Positions 35,530 to 44,802 are shown, counted from the first letter of the stretch. The stretch: 64,000 bases of DNA from Cellulophaga omnivescoria (GCF_001999725.1 NZ_MDDP01000001.1:1-64000), one strand, 5' to 3'. Notes: generated from the letters alone by a model not told the origin. A program made the numbers and translations.

Positions 35530-35665
35530 ACAATTTTAAAATTTTGGCAAAAATACAAACTACCTAGATGTAGAACTATTTTACCATTGGTTTTTATTAA
35601 CAGTTTTTACAATTTTTATAACTAAATACTAAGAGCCAATTGTCTTAAAAAATCTAAATAAACAG

Positions 35666-35673
35666 TATTTTTG
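35666..35673 (+). promoter_or_regulatory. Candidate -7 element for pepT
   Basis: TATTTTTG fits TAnnTTTG, 16 bases before the pepT ATG. A TTG lies about 23 bases upstream, at the long end of the permitted spacing. Confidence 0.35.
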
Positions 35674-35689
35674 AGTAAATTATATACTT

Positions 35690-36913
35690 ATGCAAGATAT
35701 TTTAGATAGATTTTTAGGTTACGTAAAAATTGACACCCAAAGTGATGCCAGCTCTAATACCACACCAAGCACTGCCAAGCAGTGGGATTTGGCTAACAAA
35801 CTAGTAACAGAACTTAAAGAAATAGGTATGCAAGATGTTACCATTGATGACAATGCATACATTATGGCTACATTACCAAGTAATATTGATAAAGAGGTAC
35901 CAACAATTGGCTTTATAGCTCATTTTGATACTACTCCAGATTTTTCTGGAACCCATGTAAATCCGCAAATAATTAGAAATTATAATGGCAAAGACATTGT
36001 TTTAAACGCAGATAAAAACATTATTTTATCTCCAGACTATTTTGAAGACTTATTACAATACAAAGGTCAGACACTTGTGACCACAGATGGTACAACACTT
36101 TTAGGTGCAGATGACAAAGCTGGTATAACTGAAATTGTTTCTGCAATGGAATTTTTAATTGCGCACCCAGAAATTAAACACGGCAAAATTAGAATTGGAT
36201 TTACACCAGATGAAGAAATAGGACGTGGTGCTCATAAATTTGATGTAGAAAAATTTGGTGCAGAATGGGCTTACACTATGGATGGTAGCCAAATTGGTGA
36301 GCTAGAATACGAAAACTTTAATGCAGCTGGTGCAAGTATTAAAATACAAGGAAAAAGTGTACACCCGGGTTATGCTAAAGGAAAAATGATTAATGCTATT
36401 GGTATTGCGCAAGAAATTATGGCTGCTTTACCTAACAAAGAGGTTCCTGAACATACATCTGGTAGAGAAGGTTTTTACCATATACATACTATTAAAGGAG
36501 AGATAGAAAATGCAGAATTAGACCTAATTATTCGTGATCATGAAAGAAGCTCTTTTGAAGACCGAAAAAAAACCTTAGAAACTATAGTTTTTAGGTTAAA
36601 TGAAAAATACAATAACTGCATTGAGCTGTCTATTAAAGACCAGTACTTTAATATGAAAGAAAAAGTAATGCCTGTTTACCATATTGTAGAAACCGCAAAA
36701 GAAGCAATGGAGGCATTAAATATAACTCCTATTATAAAACCTATACGTGGTGGCACAGATGGCTCACAACTAAGTTATATGGGCTTACCCTGTCCTAATA
36801 TTTTTGCTGGCGGACATAATTTTCACGGAAAATATGAGTATGTACCTGTAGAAAGTATGGAAAAAGCAGTAGAAGTAATAGTAAAAATTTGTGAACTTAC
36901 TGCTACTAAATAG
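35690..36913 (+). CDS. pepT: Peptidase T (tripeptidase, M20 family)
   Basis: A 407-residue cytoplasmic zinc aminotripeptidase. Metal and catalytic residues are seen in [11 protein letters not shown] (His and Asp), [14 protein letters not shown] (bridging Asp), [16 protein letters not shown] (catalytic Glu and metal Glu), [13 protein letters not shown] (Asp), and the C-terminal [15 protein letters not shown] (last metal His). The dimerisation domain lies between, with [17 protein letters not shown]. The ordering and length match PepT in E. coli and others. It releases the N-terminal residue from tripeptides. The gene is followed seven bases later by a DUF1801/YdeI-like gene, so these two probably share a transcript. 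Confidence 0.96.
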   Translation: MQDILDRFLGYVKIDTQSDASSNTTPSTAKQWDLANKLVTELKEIGMQDVTIDDNAYIMATLPSNIDKEVPTIGFIAHFDTTPDFSGTHVNPQIIRNYNGKDIVLNADKNIILSPDYFEDLLQYKGQTLVTTDGTTLLGADDKAGITEIVSAMEFLIAHPEIKHGKIRIGFTPDEEIGRGAHKFDVEKFGAEWAYTMDGSQIGELEYENFNAAGASIKIQGKSVHPGYAKGKMINAIGIAQEIMAALPNKEVPEHTSGREGFYHIHTIKGEIENAELDLIIRDHERSSFEDRKKTLETIVFRLNEKYNNCIELSIKDQYFNMKEKVMPVYHIVETAKEAMEALNITPIIKPIRGGTDGSQLSYMGLPCPNIFAGGHNFHGKYEYVPVESMEKAVEVIVKICELTATK

Positions 36914-36920
36914 ACTATAA

Positions 36921-37529
36921 ATGAGTTCTAACAATACAGATGCTAAAATAAAAATTGATGCTTATTTTAATAAAGAGCAGCCTTTTAAGCAAGGTATTGC
37001 CTTTTTAAGAGAAATTGCTTTAAGCACAGAACTCAAAGAAACTTGTAAATGGGGAGCCCCAGTTTATACTATAAACAACAAAAATGTTATTGGTATATTG
37101 GCTTTTAAGCATCATTTTGGAATTTGGTTCTATAATGGTGCTTTGCTTAAAGACCCTAAAAAAGTATTATTAAATGCCCAAGAAGGAAAAACTAAAGCTA
37201 TGCGGCATTGGAAATTTTTAGCTGTAAATGATATAAACAAAGAAACCGTTACAGATTATATTTTAGAAGCTATAGAGAATCAGAAAAAAGGTATTGAAGT
37301 TAATTTTACTAAAAATACAGATATAAAATTACCTGAAATATTAATTGGTGCATTAGATAAAAGCATAGAACTTAAGCGTAAGTTTAATTCCTTTACACCC
37401 TACAAACAAAAGGAATTTATAACTTATATAAATGAGGCTAAAAGAGATGCTACAAAGCTTAACAGGTTAACAAAATGTATTACACTAATACAGGATGGCA
37501 TAGGTTTACATGATAAGTATAGAAAATAA
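36921..37529 (+). CDS. YdeI/OmpD-associated-like (DUF1801) family protein
   Basis: A 202-residue soluble protein. It contains NKEQPFKQGIAFLREIALSTELKETCKWGAPVYTINNKNVIGILAFKHHFGIWFYNGALLKDPKKVLLNAQEGKTKAMRHWKF-type motifs of the DUF1801 fold (W-G-x-P-x-Y/F, then G-x-x-x-F-K-x-H-x-G-x-x-F). The C-terminal part, LDKSIELKRKFNSFTPYKQKEFITYINEAKRDATKLNRL, is the YdeI-type helical tail often attached. Function is not established; YdeI relatives have been linked to resistance to antimicrobials, with no direct evidence. It follows pepT closely and ends at a strong terminator. Confidence 0.85.
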   Translation: MSSNNTDAKIKIDAYFNKEQPFKQGIAFLREIALSTELKETCKWGAPVYTINNKNVIGILAFKHHFGIWFYNGALLKDPKKVLLNAQEGKTKAMRHWKFLAVNDINKETVTDYILEAIENQKKGIEVNFTKNTDIKLPEILIGALDKSIELKRKFNSFTPYKQKEFITYINEAKRDATKLNRLTKCITLIQDGIGLHDKYRK

Positions 37530-37562
37530 AAAAAGCATCAATTTGTAAATTGATGCTTTTTT
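37527..37562. terminator. Bidirectional terminator between DUF1801 gene and yajC
   Basis: AAAGCATCAATTT and AAATTGATGCTTT with a 2-base centre form a 13-bp stem with A- and T-runs on either side. It separates the convergent genes. Confidence 0.88.
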
Positions 37563-37582
37563 ATGCGAGTAACTCTAAGAGT

Positions 37583-37885
37583 TTACTTTTTATCAGATAC
37601 TGGTTCGTTTAATTTTTTACTCATTTCCATAGAAATGGCAGATCTAGAAAACTTAATTTTACCAGCCATTGTCTCAATTACACAAGACATATCTTTATCA
37701 TTTAAATCAAAGATTTTACCGTGCATACCGCTTTTGGTAATAACCTTATCTCCTTTTTTTAATTCTTCTGCAAATTTCTTTTCGTCTTTAGAACGTTTCA
37801 TTTGCGGTCGTATCATAAAAAAATATGCTACTATAAATATTCCTACCATTGGTAGAAATGGGTACTGATCTAATATTTGTTGCAT
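37583..37885 (-). CDS. yajC: Preprotein translocase subunit YajC
   Basis: A 100-residue membrane protein. It has one N-terminal membrane segment (FLPMVGIFIVAYFFMIRPQMKRSKDEKKF) with the hallmark F-x-x-I-R-P-Q-x-K-R motif, followed by LKKGDKVITKSGMHGKIFDLNDKDMSCVIETMAGKIKFSRSAI, the conserved YajC soluble domain. It associates with SecDF and YidC at the translocon. It begins four bases after the DUF1573 gene, and that order (nusB, DUF1573, yajC) is common in Bacteroidota, so the three are likely co-transcribed from upstream of nusB. The last codons are KLNEPVSDKK. Confidence 0.95.
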   Translation of the reverse strand: MQQILDQYPFLPMVGIFIVAYFFMIRPQMKRSKDEKKFAEELKKGDKVITKSGMHGKIFDLNDKDMSCVIETMAGKIKFSRSAISMEMSKKLNEPVSDKK

Positions 37886-37889
37886 TTTA

Positions 37890-38369
37890 TTATTTTAAAG
37901 GTACTGATGCTGCTGCACCATTTTTAGGATTTACAAATGCCTTAATACGTAAAGTTTCTCTTCCTTTAGCTGTATTTGCTGTTACTGTTACTGCTTTTGT
38001 TACTTGGTTTTGACCAGAACCATTAAATTTAACTAACAACTCACCAGATTCTCCTGGAGCAATTGCTTTATTTTTTGGGTATTCTGGTATCGTACATCCG
38101 CAAGTACTTTTTGCATCAGTAATAATTAATGGTGCTTTTCCTGTATTTGTAAATGTAAAAACTGTTTGTTGTGGTGTTCCTTGCTCAATAGTACCAAAAT
38201 CAAACTCAGTTCTATCAAAAGTCATAACTGGCAAGTCTTTAGCATTGTTGTCTCTTTCTGCAGCGCTATCTACATTAGCCATAATTATTTTATTAGAAGC
38301 GTTGTCTTTACAAGCTGTAAAAGACATTGCAAAAACTGCAGCTCCAAATAGTAAAATAATTTTTTTCAT
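37890..38369 (-). CDS. DUF1573 domain lipoprotein
   Basis: A 159-residue lipoprotein with signal MKKIILLFGAAVFAMSFTAC (lipid Cys at 20). The mature domain has MTFDRTEFDFGTIEQGTPQQTVFTFTNTGKAPLIITDAKSTCGCTIPEYPK, followed by APGESGELLVKFNGSG. The T-x-F-D-F-G-x-I-x-x-G start and the STCGCT-x-P-x-x-P turn are hallmarks of DUF1573, an immunoglobulin-like fold common in Bacteroidota. The role is unknown; the CGC pair may bind metal or form a disulphide. It sits between nusB and yajC on the same strand, with 4 bases to yajC. Confidence 0.9.
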   Translation of the reverse strand: MKKIILLFGAAVFAMSFTACKDNASNKIIMANVDSAAERDNNAKDLPVMTFDRTEFDFGTIEQGTPQQTVFTFTNTGKAPLIITDAKSTCGCTIPEYPKNKAIAPGESGELLVKFNGSGQNQVTKAVTVTANTAKGRETLRIKAFVNPKNGAAASVPLK

Positions 38370-38414
38370 AATTGTTATTTTTAATTTGTTTCACACAAAA
38401 TTAATGAATATTTT

Positions 38415-39362
38415 TTATAATAATCCTCTACCTATTTTTTTTAACTTTCCTTCACTTTTATACTCTCGTACAAGTTTATCTAAAATACCGTTTATAAAAA
38501 TGCTACTTTTTGGTGTAGAGTATTCTTTTGCTATCTCAAGAAACTCATTTATAGTAACTTTCTCTGGTATTGATGGGAAATTTAAAAGTTCACAAATTGC
38601 CATTTTAAGCAAAATACCATCTATATCAGCTATACGATCTTTATCCCAATTAGGTGTTTTACCAACAATTTCTTTAACATATGCCGCGTCATTTAACAAT
38701 GTTTTAGTTAGTAATTGTTTTGCATAAACCATATCATCGTCTTCTTTTAACAGTTCTGGCAAAAAGTAAGACTCTATTACATCTGGTTTCGCTTTTTTAA
38801 TTAGCTTTAGAACAAAAGTGTTTATTATAGGAATATCATCTACCCAGGTTAATTTATCGTCTTCAAAATAGTCGTAAATTTTCTCGTTAGGTGCAATTAC
38901 ATTTTTATAAAGGTCTGCAAGTAAATTTTTATCTTCTTCATAACTACTGGTTTCACTAGTCATATAAGTAGTATAATATTCACTTTCTGTAACTTCTTTG
39001 TATATTAACCTAATGTATTCTTCGTTTAAATACCAGTTATTTAATTTTCTGCTAGACAACTCTTCTAGTAGTAATTTGTTGTCTGCTATTTGTAACAACA
39101 CTCTGTTATTTACAAATTTTTTACGATTTGGATAGGCATCAGAAACATTACCTAAATAACTTTTTGCAGCAATGTCTGCCTGCTCCTCTGCTCTTTTCTG
39201 CAGTTCTACCAACAAACTTAACATTAATAAGTACAATGTGTACATACTATCTACACTGTACTTTAAAAACTTTACTTGTTTTTCTAGTGTATCATCTTGT
39301 GAATGGGTAAGGGCGTATATGCACTGCATTACTTTAACCCTAATATGCCTTCTTGTTAGCAT
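38415..39362 (-). CDS. nusB: Transcription antitermination protein NusB (long Bacteroidota form)
   Basis: A 315-residue NusB. The start MLTRRHIRVKVMQCIYALTHSQ contains the conserved R-R-x-x-R-x-x-x-x-Q-x-x-Y-A core of the family. The typical all-helical NusB domain is at the C-terminal end: DAAYVKEIVGKTPNWDKDRIADIDGILLKMAICELLNFPSIPEKVTINEFLEIAKEYSTPKSSIFINGILDKL. The intervening 150 residues are an insertion typical of Bacteroidota NusB, of unknown role. NusB with NusE binds boxA RNA for antitermination of rRNA operons. The gene leads a likely nusB-DUF1573-yajC operon. Upstream is a tandem 21-bp repeat that duplicates a -7-like element. Confidence 0.93.
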   Translation of the reverse strand: MLTRRHIRVKVMQCIYALTHSQDDTLEKQVKFLKYSVDSMYTLYLLMLSLLVELQKRAEEQADIAAKSYLGNVSDAYPNRKKFVNNRVLLQIADNKLLLEELSSRKLNNWYLNEEYIRLIYKEVTESEYYTTYMTSETSSYEEDKNLLADLYKNVIAPNEKIYDYFEDDKLTWVDDIPIINTFVLKLIKKAKPDVIESYFLPELLKEDDDMVYAKQLLTKTLLNDAAYVKEIVGKTPNWDKDRIADIDGILLKMAICELLNFPSIPEKVTINEFLEIAKEYSTPKSSIFINGILDKLVREYKSEGKLKKIGRGLL

Positions 39363-39390
39363 TGAAAAAGAACTTTTAATTTGTTAAAAA

Positions 39391-39431
39391 ATTATATTTT
39401 GCAAAAGTACTATTATATTTTTCAAAAGTAC
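39391..39431. repeat. Tandem 21-bp repeat upstream of nusB
   Basis: ATTATATTTTGCAAAAGTAC is repeated after one base as ATTATATTTTTCAAAAGTAC, so 19 of 20 bases match with a period of 21. On the minus strand each copy has TACTTTTG, a -7-like element. The two copies, 29-40 and 50-61 bases from nusB, may be alternative promoters. Confidence 0.7.
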
Positions 39432-39534
39432 TAATTGTGGCAAGTTTTTATCTTATGATAATGATAACATATGGTTATGCTTCAAAAACCTATCTTTGCT
39501 AACTTAGTACAACACCACTATCCTTAAAAAGTAA

Positions 39535-41292
39535 ATGAAAGAGTTAAAACATATAAACAAGTACTTTAAAAAATATTGGCTTAAACTTACCGTAGGTATT
39601 ATTATAACTGTTGTTGCGCGTGTATTCTCATTAGTAATGCCTCCATACGTTAACAAATCTATAAACATTGTTAAAGAGTTTTTTAGTCAAGATGATATTT
39701 CTAAAGAGCTGGTTAAAGGCTATTTGTTAGATTATATTCTTATTATTTTAGGAGCTGCACTTTTATCTGGTTTTTTTACATTTTTAATGAGACAGACTAT
39801 TATAAATGTTTCTAGACATATAGAGTACGATTTAAAAAATGAAGTATACGATCATTACCAAAAGTTAAGTCTTAACTTTTATAAAAAAAACCGTACTGGC
39901 GATTTAATGAATAGGATAAGCGAAGATGTGAGTCAGGTTAGAATGTACTGCGGACCAGCATTAATGTATGGTATGAACACTTTTACGTTATTTGCATGTA
40001 TAATTCCAATAATGTACTCTAAAGCTCCTACTCTAGCTTTATATACACTTATTCCACTGCCTATATTATCTGTCCTAATATATCAAATTAGTAAACTAAT
40101 ACACAAACGCAGTACAGTAGTACAGCAATTTTTAAGTGAGTTATCTACGTTTGCACAAGAGTCTTTCTCTGGTATATCTGTAATAAAAGCATATGGTATA
40201 GAAAACCGTACTAATGATGAATTGGTATCTTTAGCCATCGAAGGAAAAGCTAAAAGTATGTCTTTGGTAAGAATAAATGCTTGGTTTTTTCCCTTAATGG
40301 TATTACTAATTGGTATAAGTAACATAATTGTAATATATGTTGGAGGCAAACAATATATAAACGGACAAATAGAGAATATTGGACTTATAGCTGAATTTAT
40401 AATTTATGTAAATATGCTAACATGGCCTGTTGCAATCGTAGGCTGGCTAACCTCTATAATACAAAGAGCAGAAGCATCACAAGAGCGTATTAATGAATTT
40501 TTAAAAGAAAAACCTGAAATAGAAAATACCGTTATCACCCCTATGGAAATAACTGGTAAAATAGAGTTTAAAAACGTAAGTTTTACCTATGATGATACTA
40601 ACATAACCGCTTTACACAATGTATCCTTTACTATTAACCCTGGAGAAACAATTGCTATTATTGGTAAAACTGGAAGCGGAAAATCTACTATTTTAGATTT
40701 AATTGCTAGGTTGTATGATGTGTCTAGTGGAAATATACTAATTGATGACACTCCTATTAAAGAAGTTAATTTAGATTGTTTAAGACAAAATATTGGTGCT
40801 GTACCACAAGATGCTTTTTTATTTTCGGACTCTATTAAAGACAATATAAAGTTTGGAAAAGAAAATGCATCTGATGAAGAAATAATTGCGGTTGCTAAAA
40901 AAGCAGTAGTTCATAAAAATATTATGAACTTTAAAGAAAAATATGACACTGTTTTAGGAGAAAGAGGCATTACGTTAAGTGGAGGACAAAAACAACGTGT
41001 ATCTATTGCTAGAGCACTACTTAAAGACCCTAAAATTTACTTGTTTGATGATTGCCTTTCTGCTGTAGATACAGAAACTGAAGAAAAAATACTAAACAAT
41101 TTAAAAACTGCTTCTAAAAACAAAACTACCCTTATTGTTAGTCACAGGGTGTCTTCTGCTAAAAATGCAGACAAAATTATTATTTTAGATCACGGTAAAG
41201 TGGTACAACAAGGTACACATAACTCATTATTTGAGATAGATGGCTATTACAAAGCTCTTTATAATAGTCAACTCTCTGACAAAGAAAGTTAG
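39535..41292 (+). CDS. ABC transporter, fused membrane and ATP-binding domains (exporter)
   Basis: A 585-residue half-exporter. The first 310 residues hold six membrane helices with the usual exporter coupling features (LSLNFYKKNRTGDLMNRISEDVSQVR). The ATPase domain has Walker A IIGKTGSGKSTILDL (about residue 375), Q-loop VPQDAFLFSDS, signature LSGGQKQRVSIARALL, Walker B IYLFDDCLSAVD and switch His in IVSHRVSSA. The D of Walker B is followed by D, not E (DDCLSAVD), a change seen in some heterodimeric exporters with a degenerate site, so check whether a partner exists elsewhere. It forms a homo- or heterodimer; a lipid or drug substrate is likely. It is divergent from nusB and alone. Confidence 0.93.
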   Translation: MKELKHINKYFKKYWLKLTVGIIITVVARVFSLVMPPYVNKSINIVKEFFSQDDISKELVKGYLLDYILIILGAALLSGFFTFLMRQTIINVSRHIEYDLKNEVYDHYQKLSLNFYKKNRTGDLMNRISEDVSQVRMYCGPALMYGMNTFTLFACIIPIMYSKAPTLALYTLIPLPILSVLIYQISKLIHKRSTVVQQFLSELSTFAQESFSGISVIKAYGIENRTNDELVSLAIEGKAKSMSLVRINAWFFPLMVLLIGISNIIVIYVGGKQYINGQIENIGLIAEFIIYVNMLTWPVAIVGWLTSIIQRAEASQERINEFLKEKPEIENTVITPMEITGKIEFKNVSFTYDDTNITALHNVSFTINPGETIAIIGKTGSGKSTILDLIARLYDVSSGNILIDDTPIKEVNLDCLRQNIGAVPQDAFLFSDSIKDNIKFGKENASDEEIIAVAKKAVVHKNIMNFKEKYDTVLGERGITLSGGQKQRVSIARALLKDPKIYLFDDCLSAVDTETEEKILNNLKTASKNKTTLIVSHRVSSAKNADKIIILDHGKVVQQGTHNSLFEIDGYYKALYNSQLSDKES

Positions 41293-41373
41293 AAAAATGT
41301 TGCCAATTAGTTATTTTTTTTTCATTTTTGAGGAATACTATGATAACATTACACTAACGAGATAACTATAACA

Positions 41374-41748
41374 ATGAGTGAAAAAGAACTAATGGATCAG
41401 GAAGAGATTTATTCAAAAGTACTAAGAGCCGGTAGACGGACTTATTTTTTTGATGTGAGGAGTACTAAGGCAGGAGACTATTATTTAACAGTTACTGAGA
41501 GTAAAAAATTTACGCATGATGATGGATCTTTCCATTACAAAAAGCATAAAATCTACTTATACAAAGAAGATTTTACACCTTTTAAAGAGCTTTTAAATGA
41601 AATGATGGACTACATTATTGAAGAAAAAGGTGAGGAAGTTATTTCTGACAGACATCAAAAAGACTTTAAAAAGGAAGAACGTACTAACGCTGTACAAGAA
41701 ACTACAACAACAAATAGCTTTACTAACGTAAGCTTTGACGACATTTAA
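41374..41748 (+). CDS. PUR-alpha family nucleic-acid-binding protein (DUF3276)
   Basis: A 124-residue protein. The pattern EEIYSKVLRAGRRTYFFDVRSTKAGDYYLTVTESKKFTHDDGSFHYKKHKIYLYKEDFTPFKELLNEMMDYI is the bacterial single PUR repeat: G-R-R-T-Y-F-F-D-V, then Y-L-T-I/V-T-E-S, then K-x-K-I-x-L-Y-K-E-D-F. This is the domain of the eukaryotic PUR-alpha proteins and the Borrelia regulator BpuR, which bind single-stranded DNA or RNA. The C-terminal 30 residues are polar and disordered. The number of targets is unknown; being a small stand-alone gene suggests a global or RNA-binding role. It has a strong terminator. Confidence 0.9.
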   Translation: MSEKELMDQEEIYSKVLRAGRRTYFFDVRSTKAGDYYLTVTESKKFTHDDGSFHYKKHKIYLYKEDFTPFKELLNEMMDYIIEEKGEEVISDRHQKDFKKEERTNAVQETTTTNSFTNVSFDDI

Positions 41749-41770
41749 ATTATAAAAAAAATGTATCTTT

Positions 41771-41799
41771 AAGCGACTCTAAAAAGAGTCGCTTTTTTT
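41771..41799 (+). terminator. Terminator after the PUR-family gene
   Basis: AAGCGACTCT and AGAGTCGCTT form a 10-bp stem with a 4-base loop, followed by T7. Confidence 0.9.
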
Positions 41800-41821
41800 A
41801 TATCCAAAAACTAACTTACCT

Positions 41822-44338
41822 ATGAAAAAAAGATTTTTTCTACTCGCTTTTTTAATGCTTCAAATACTATCAGCACAAAAAAAGTTAGACTTAAATTATT
41901 ATTTACCTCAAAACGTAACGTACAACCCAAACATTCCTAAACCAATAGATATTATAGGTCATGAGGTTGGTGAATGGCACGTATCTCATGACAAACTTCA
42001 ATTTTATATGAAAGCATTAGCAAATGCTAGTGACCGTATATCTATAGAAAACAGAGGAGAAACTTATGAAGGCAGACCTTTATTACTACTTACTATTACA
42101 TCTCCTAAAAACCAAGCCAATATAGAAAACATTAGACAAACACATGTAGTAAATACTACCAAAAATACAGACATTACTAACCAACCAATAGTAGTGTACC
42201 AAGGTTTTTCTATACACGGTAATGAGCCTAGCGGAGCAAATGCCGGTTTAGCATACGCCTACTATTTGGCTGCGGCTCAAGGTGCAGAAATAGAAACACT
42301 TTTAGATAATATGGTAATATTAATGGATCCTGCATTTAATCCAGATGGTATCCAACGTTTTGCTCATTGGGCAAATAGTAATAAAAGTAAAAACTTAAAT
42401 CCAGATGGTAATGACAGAGAATATCATGAAACTTGGCCAAACGGGCGTACAAATCATTATTGGTTTGATATGAATAGAGATTGGCTGCCTGTGCAATTAC
42501 CAGAAAGCAAAGCAAGAATTAATACGTTTCATAAATGGTTACCAAATATATTAACAGACCATCATGAAATGGGTACAAACTCAACTTTCTTTTTTCAGCC
42601 AGGAGAACCTACAAGAGTTCATCCATTAACACCAAGCCTAAACCAAAAACTTACAGCAGAAATAGGAACCTACCATGCTAAGGCTTTTGATGAAATTGGA
42701 TCTTTATATTATTCTGAAGAAAATTATGACGATTATTACTATGGTAAAGGTTCTACTTTCCCAGATGTTAATGGTAGCATTGGCATTTTGTTTGAACAAG
42801 GTAGTTCTCGTGGTCACGTACAAGAAAGTGAAAATGGTATACTCACATTTCCTTTTACAATAAGAAACCAATTTACAGCTGCATTATCTACTATAGAAGC
42901 TGCAAACAATATGCGTTCTAAAATTTTAAACTATCAAAAAGATTTTTATAATAACGCAAAAAATGAGGCTGCAAAAAACAAAACTAAAGCAATTATTTTT
43001 GGTGACAGTAAAGATGCAGCTAAAACTTGGCATTTAGCCGAAATTTTAAACAGACATAAAATTAAATTTAACAAGCTTAAAAATGATGTTAATTTAAACG
43101 GAAAGGAATACAAAAAAGATGCTAGTTATGTTGTTCCTATGAACCAAAAAAACTATCAACTTATTAATGCAATGTTCGAAAAAAGAACAACTTTTACAGA
43201 TAGCTTATTTTATGACATTTCTGCATGGACATTCCCTCTTGCGTTTAATTTAGATTATACAGAAACTAGTAGCCTAAGTAATTTAGGAGAAGAAGTTAAA
43301 GAGTTAAAACCACTAATTGGTAGTCTAACAGGTAATAGTAATTACGCTTATTTATTTGAGTGGAATGAATATTACAGCCCACGTGCATTAAATACCATTT
43401 TGGAAGCTGGTTTAAGAGCTAAAGTTGGTAAAGAGCCTTTTACGGTAGAGGGTAAAAGTTATGATTATGGTACTATTATGGTTCCTGTACAAAACCAAAG
43501 GCTTAACAAACAAGAGTTACAACAATTTATGCTTAAAATAGCCCAAGATAACAACCTAAAAATAACTGCAGTTGGTACTGGTTTAACTAAAGGTATAGAT
43601 TTGGGTAGTAATGAGTTTGATCCTATAAAAAAGCAACAAGTAGGCTTACTAGTAGGTAATGGAGTAACCTATGCGGATGCTGGTGAAATTTGGCATTTAT
43701 TTGACCAGCGCTACAATATGAAAATTACTAAGTTAGACACAGACTACTTTTCTAGAGTAGATTTAAGTAGATATACTGCACTAATTGTGCCTAGTATTTA
43801 CGGTAATGCTTTAGATAAAAATGCTGTTGCAAAAATTAAAGATTGGGTTAAAGCTGGTGGTACTTTAATTGCATACAGAAATGCAGCTTACTGGCTAAAC
43901 TCTAATGAAATTATGAAAATAAACTTTAAAAAAGATTCTGCAATTGTTGCTAAAAATATTCCTTTTGACAAACGTAGAGATTTTAGAGGTGCACAAGTTA
44001 CCGGTGGTGCCATTTTTGAAGCAAAATTAGATCGTTCTCATCCTATAAATTACGGTTATAAAAACAATACATTACCATTGTTTAGAAACACTAATATTTA
44101 TATAACGCCAGACAAAAACAGCTACAACAACCCTATACAATATACTAGCAACCCACTGTTAAGCGGATATATTTCTGAAGAAAATTTAGCTGTATTAAAA
44201 AATAGTGTACCGTTTAAAACAAGTGGCTATGGTAAAGGGCAAGTTATTTTATTTACAGACAATACCAATTTTAGAGCCTTCTGGTTTGGAACAAACAAAT
44301 TATTAATGAATGCTATATACTTTGGAAAAATGATGTAA
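41822..44338 (+). CDS. Secreted M14 family zinc carboxypeptidase
   Basis: An 838-residue exported enzyme with a signal peptide (MKKRFFLLAFLMLQILSAQ). The M14 zinc site is seen in YQGFSIHGNEPSGANA (His and Glu of H-x-x-E) and the third ligand in DHHEMGTNSTFFFQPG. The substrate-binding MNRDWLPVQLPESKARI and the LFEQGSSRGHVQES segment, which may hold the catalytic Glu, follow. Residues from about 600 contain a GATase-like fold (GLLVGNGVTYADAGEIWHLFDQRY, TALIVPSIYGNALDKNAVAKIKDWVKAGGTLIAYRNAAYWL), common in large Bacteroidota M14 peptidases. It probably removes C-terminal residues or digests cell-wall peptides outside the inner membrane. It stands alone. Confidence 0.9.
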   Translation: MKKRFFLLAFLMLQILSAQKKLDLNYYLPQNVTYNPNIPKPIDIIGHEVGEWHVSHDKLQFYMKALANASDRISIENRGETYEGRPLLLLTITSPKNQANIENIRQTHVVNTTKNTDITNQPIVVYQGFSIHGNEPSGANAGLAYAYYLAAAQGAEIETLLDNMVILMDPAFNPDGIQRFAHWANSNKSKNLNPDGNDREYHETWPNGRTNHYWFDMNRDWLPVQLPESKARINTFHKWLPNILTDHHEMGTNSTFFFQPGEPTRVHPLTPSLNQKLTAEIGTYHAKAFDEIGSLYYSEENYDDYYYGKGSTFPDVNGSIGILFEQGSSRGHVQESENGILTFPFTIRNQFTAALSTIEAANNMRSKILNYQKDFYNNAKNEAAKNKTKAIIFGDSKDAAKTWHLAEILNRHKIKFNKLKNDVNLNGKEYKKDASYVVPMNQKNYQLINAMFEKRTTFTDSLFYDISAWTFPLAFNLDYTETSSLSNLGEEVKELKPLIGSLTGNSNYAYLFEWNEYYSPRALNTILEAGLRAKVGKEPFTVEGKSYDYGTIMVPVQNQRLNKQELQQFMLKIAQDNNLKITAVGTGLTKGIDLGSNEFDPIKKQQVGLLVGNGVTYADAGEIWHLFDQRYNMKITKLDTDYFSRVDLSRYTALIVPSIYGNALDKNAVAKIKDWVKAGGTLIAYRNAAYWLNSNEIMKINFKKDSAIVAKNIPFDKRRDFRGAQVTGGAIFEAKLDRSHPINYGYKNNTLPLFRNTNIYITPDKNSYNNPIQYTSNPLLSGYISEENLAVLKNSVPFKTSGYGKGQVILFTDNTNFRAFWFGTNKLLMNAIYFGKMM

Positions 44339-44355
44339 AAAAATATAATTGCAAC

Positions 44356-44388
44356 AAAAAATCTCGGACTAATAACCCGAGATTTTTT
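44356..44388. terminator. Bidirectional terminator between M14 peptidase and CsaA-like genes
   Basis: AAAAAATCTCGG and CCGAGATTTTTT form a 12-bp stem with a 9-base loop. The A- and T-runs belong to the stem, giving U-tracts in both directions for the convergent genes. Confidence 0.9.
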
Positions 44389-44397
44389 GTTTTATGG

Positions 44398-44736
44398 TTA
44401 CCCTATTTTTAATCCGTTAGGTACCTTAGCATCGGGGCTTAGTAATATAACATCTTTACCTTCTACAGCGCCCATTACTAAACACTCACTCATAAAATTA
44501 GCTATCTGCTTTTTAGGGAAGTTTACAACTGCCATAATTTGCCTGTCTAGCAACTGATCTTTAGTGTAACGTAATGTAATCTGCGCAGATGTTTTTAAAA
44601 CACCAATTTCTTCACCAAAATTTATTTTTAATTGATACGCTGGATTACGTGCTTCCGGAAAATCGTTTACTTCAATAATTGTTCCTACGCGCATATCTAT
44701 CTTACAAAAATCTGACCAAGTAATTTGCTCTTTCAT
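44398..44736 (-). CDS. tRNA-binding domain protein (CsaA-like)
   Basis: A 112-residue protein made of a single OB-fold tRNA-binding domain. Preferred start MKEQITWSDFCKIDMRVGTIIEVNDFPEARNPAYQLKINFGEEIGVLKTSAQITLRYTKDQLLDRQIMAVVNFPKKQIANFMSECLVMGA-type features match CsaA: I-D-M/I-R-V-G-x-I, then S-A-Q-I-T, then V-V-N-F-P-x-K-Q-I-x-x-x-x-S-E-x-L-x-x-G. CsaA is a secretion-related chaperone in Bacillus that also binds tRNA. Eight codons upstream is another ATG, but the shorter form fits the family. It is divergent from a redoxin gene with 66 bases between the starts, so they may share a regulatory region. Confidence 0.92.
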   Translation of the reverse strand: MKEQITWSDFCKIDMRVGTIIEVNDFPEARNPAYQLKINFGEEIGVLKTSAQITLRYTKDQLLDRQIMAVVNFPKKQIANFMSECLVMGAVEGKDVILLSPDAKVPNGLKIG

Positions 44737-44802
44737 ATCTATTATTTTTACCTTTACCATTCAAATATAGTTAATATAACAACTACGTTTAAACAAAATA
44801 AA

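Noticed and set aside
41339-41352. TATGATAACATTAC repeated exactly at 49690-49703, both upstream of plus-strand genes
   Set aside because: A 14-base AT-rich identity is expected by chance in 64 kb of such sequence, and the distances to the two genes (22 and 53 bases) differ. No other support for a shared operator.
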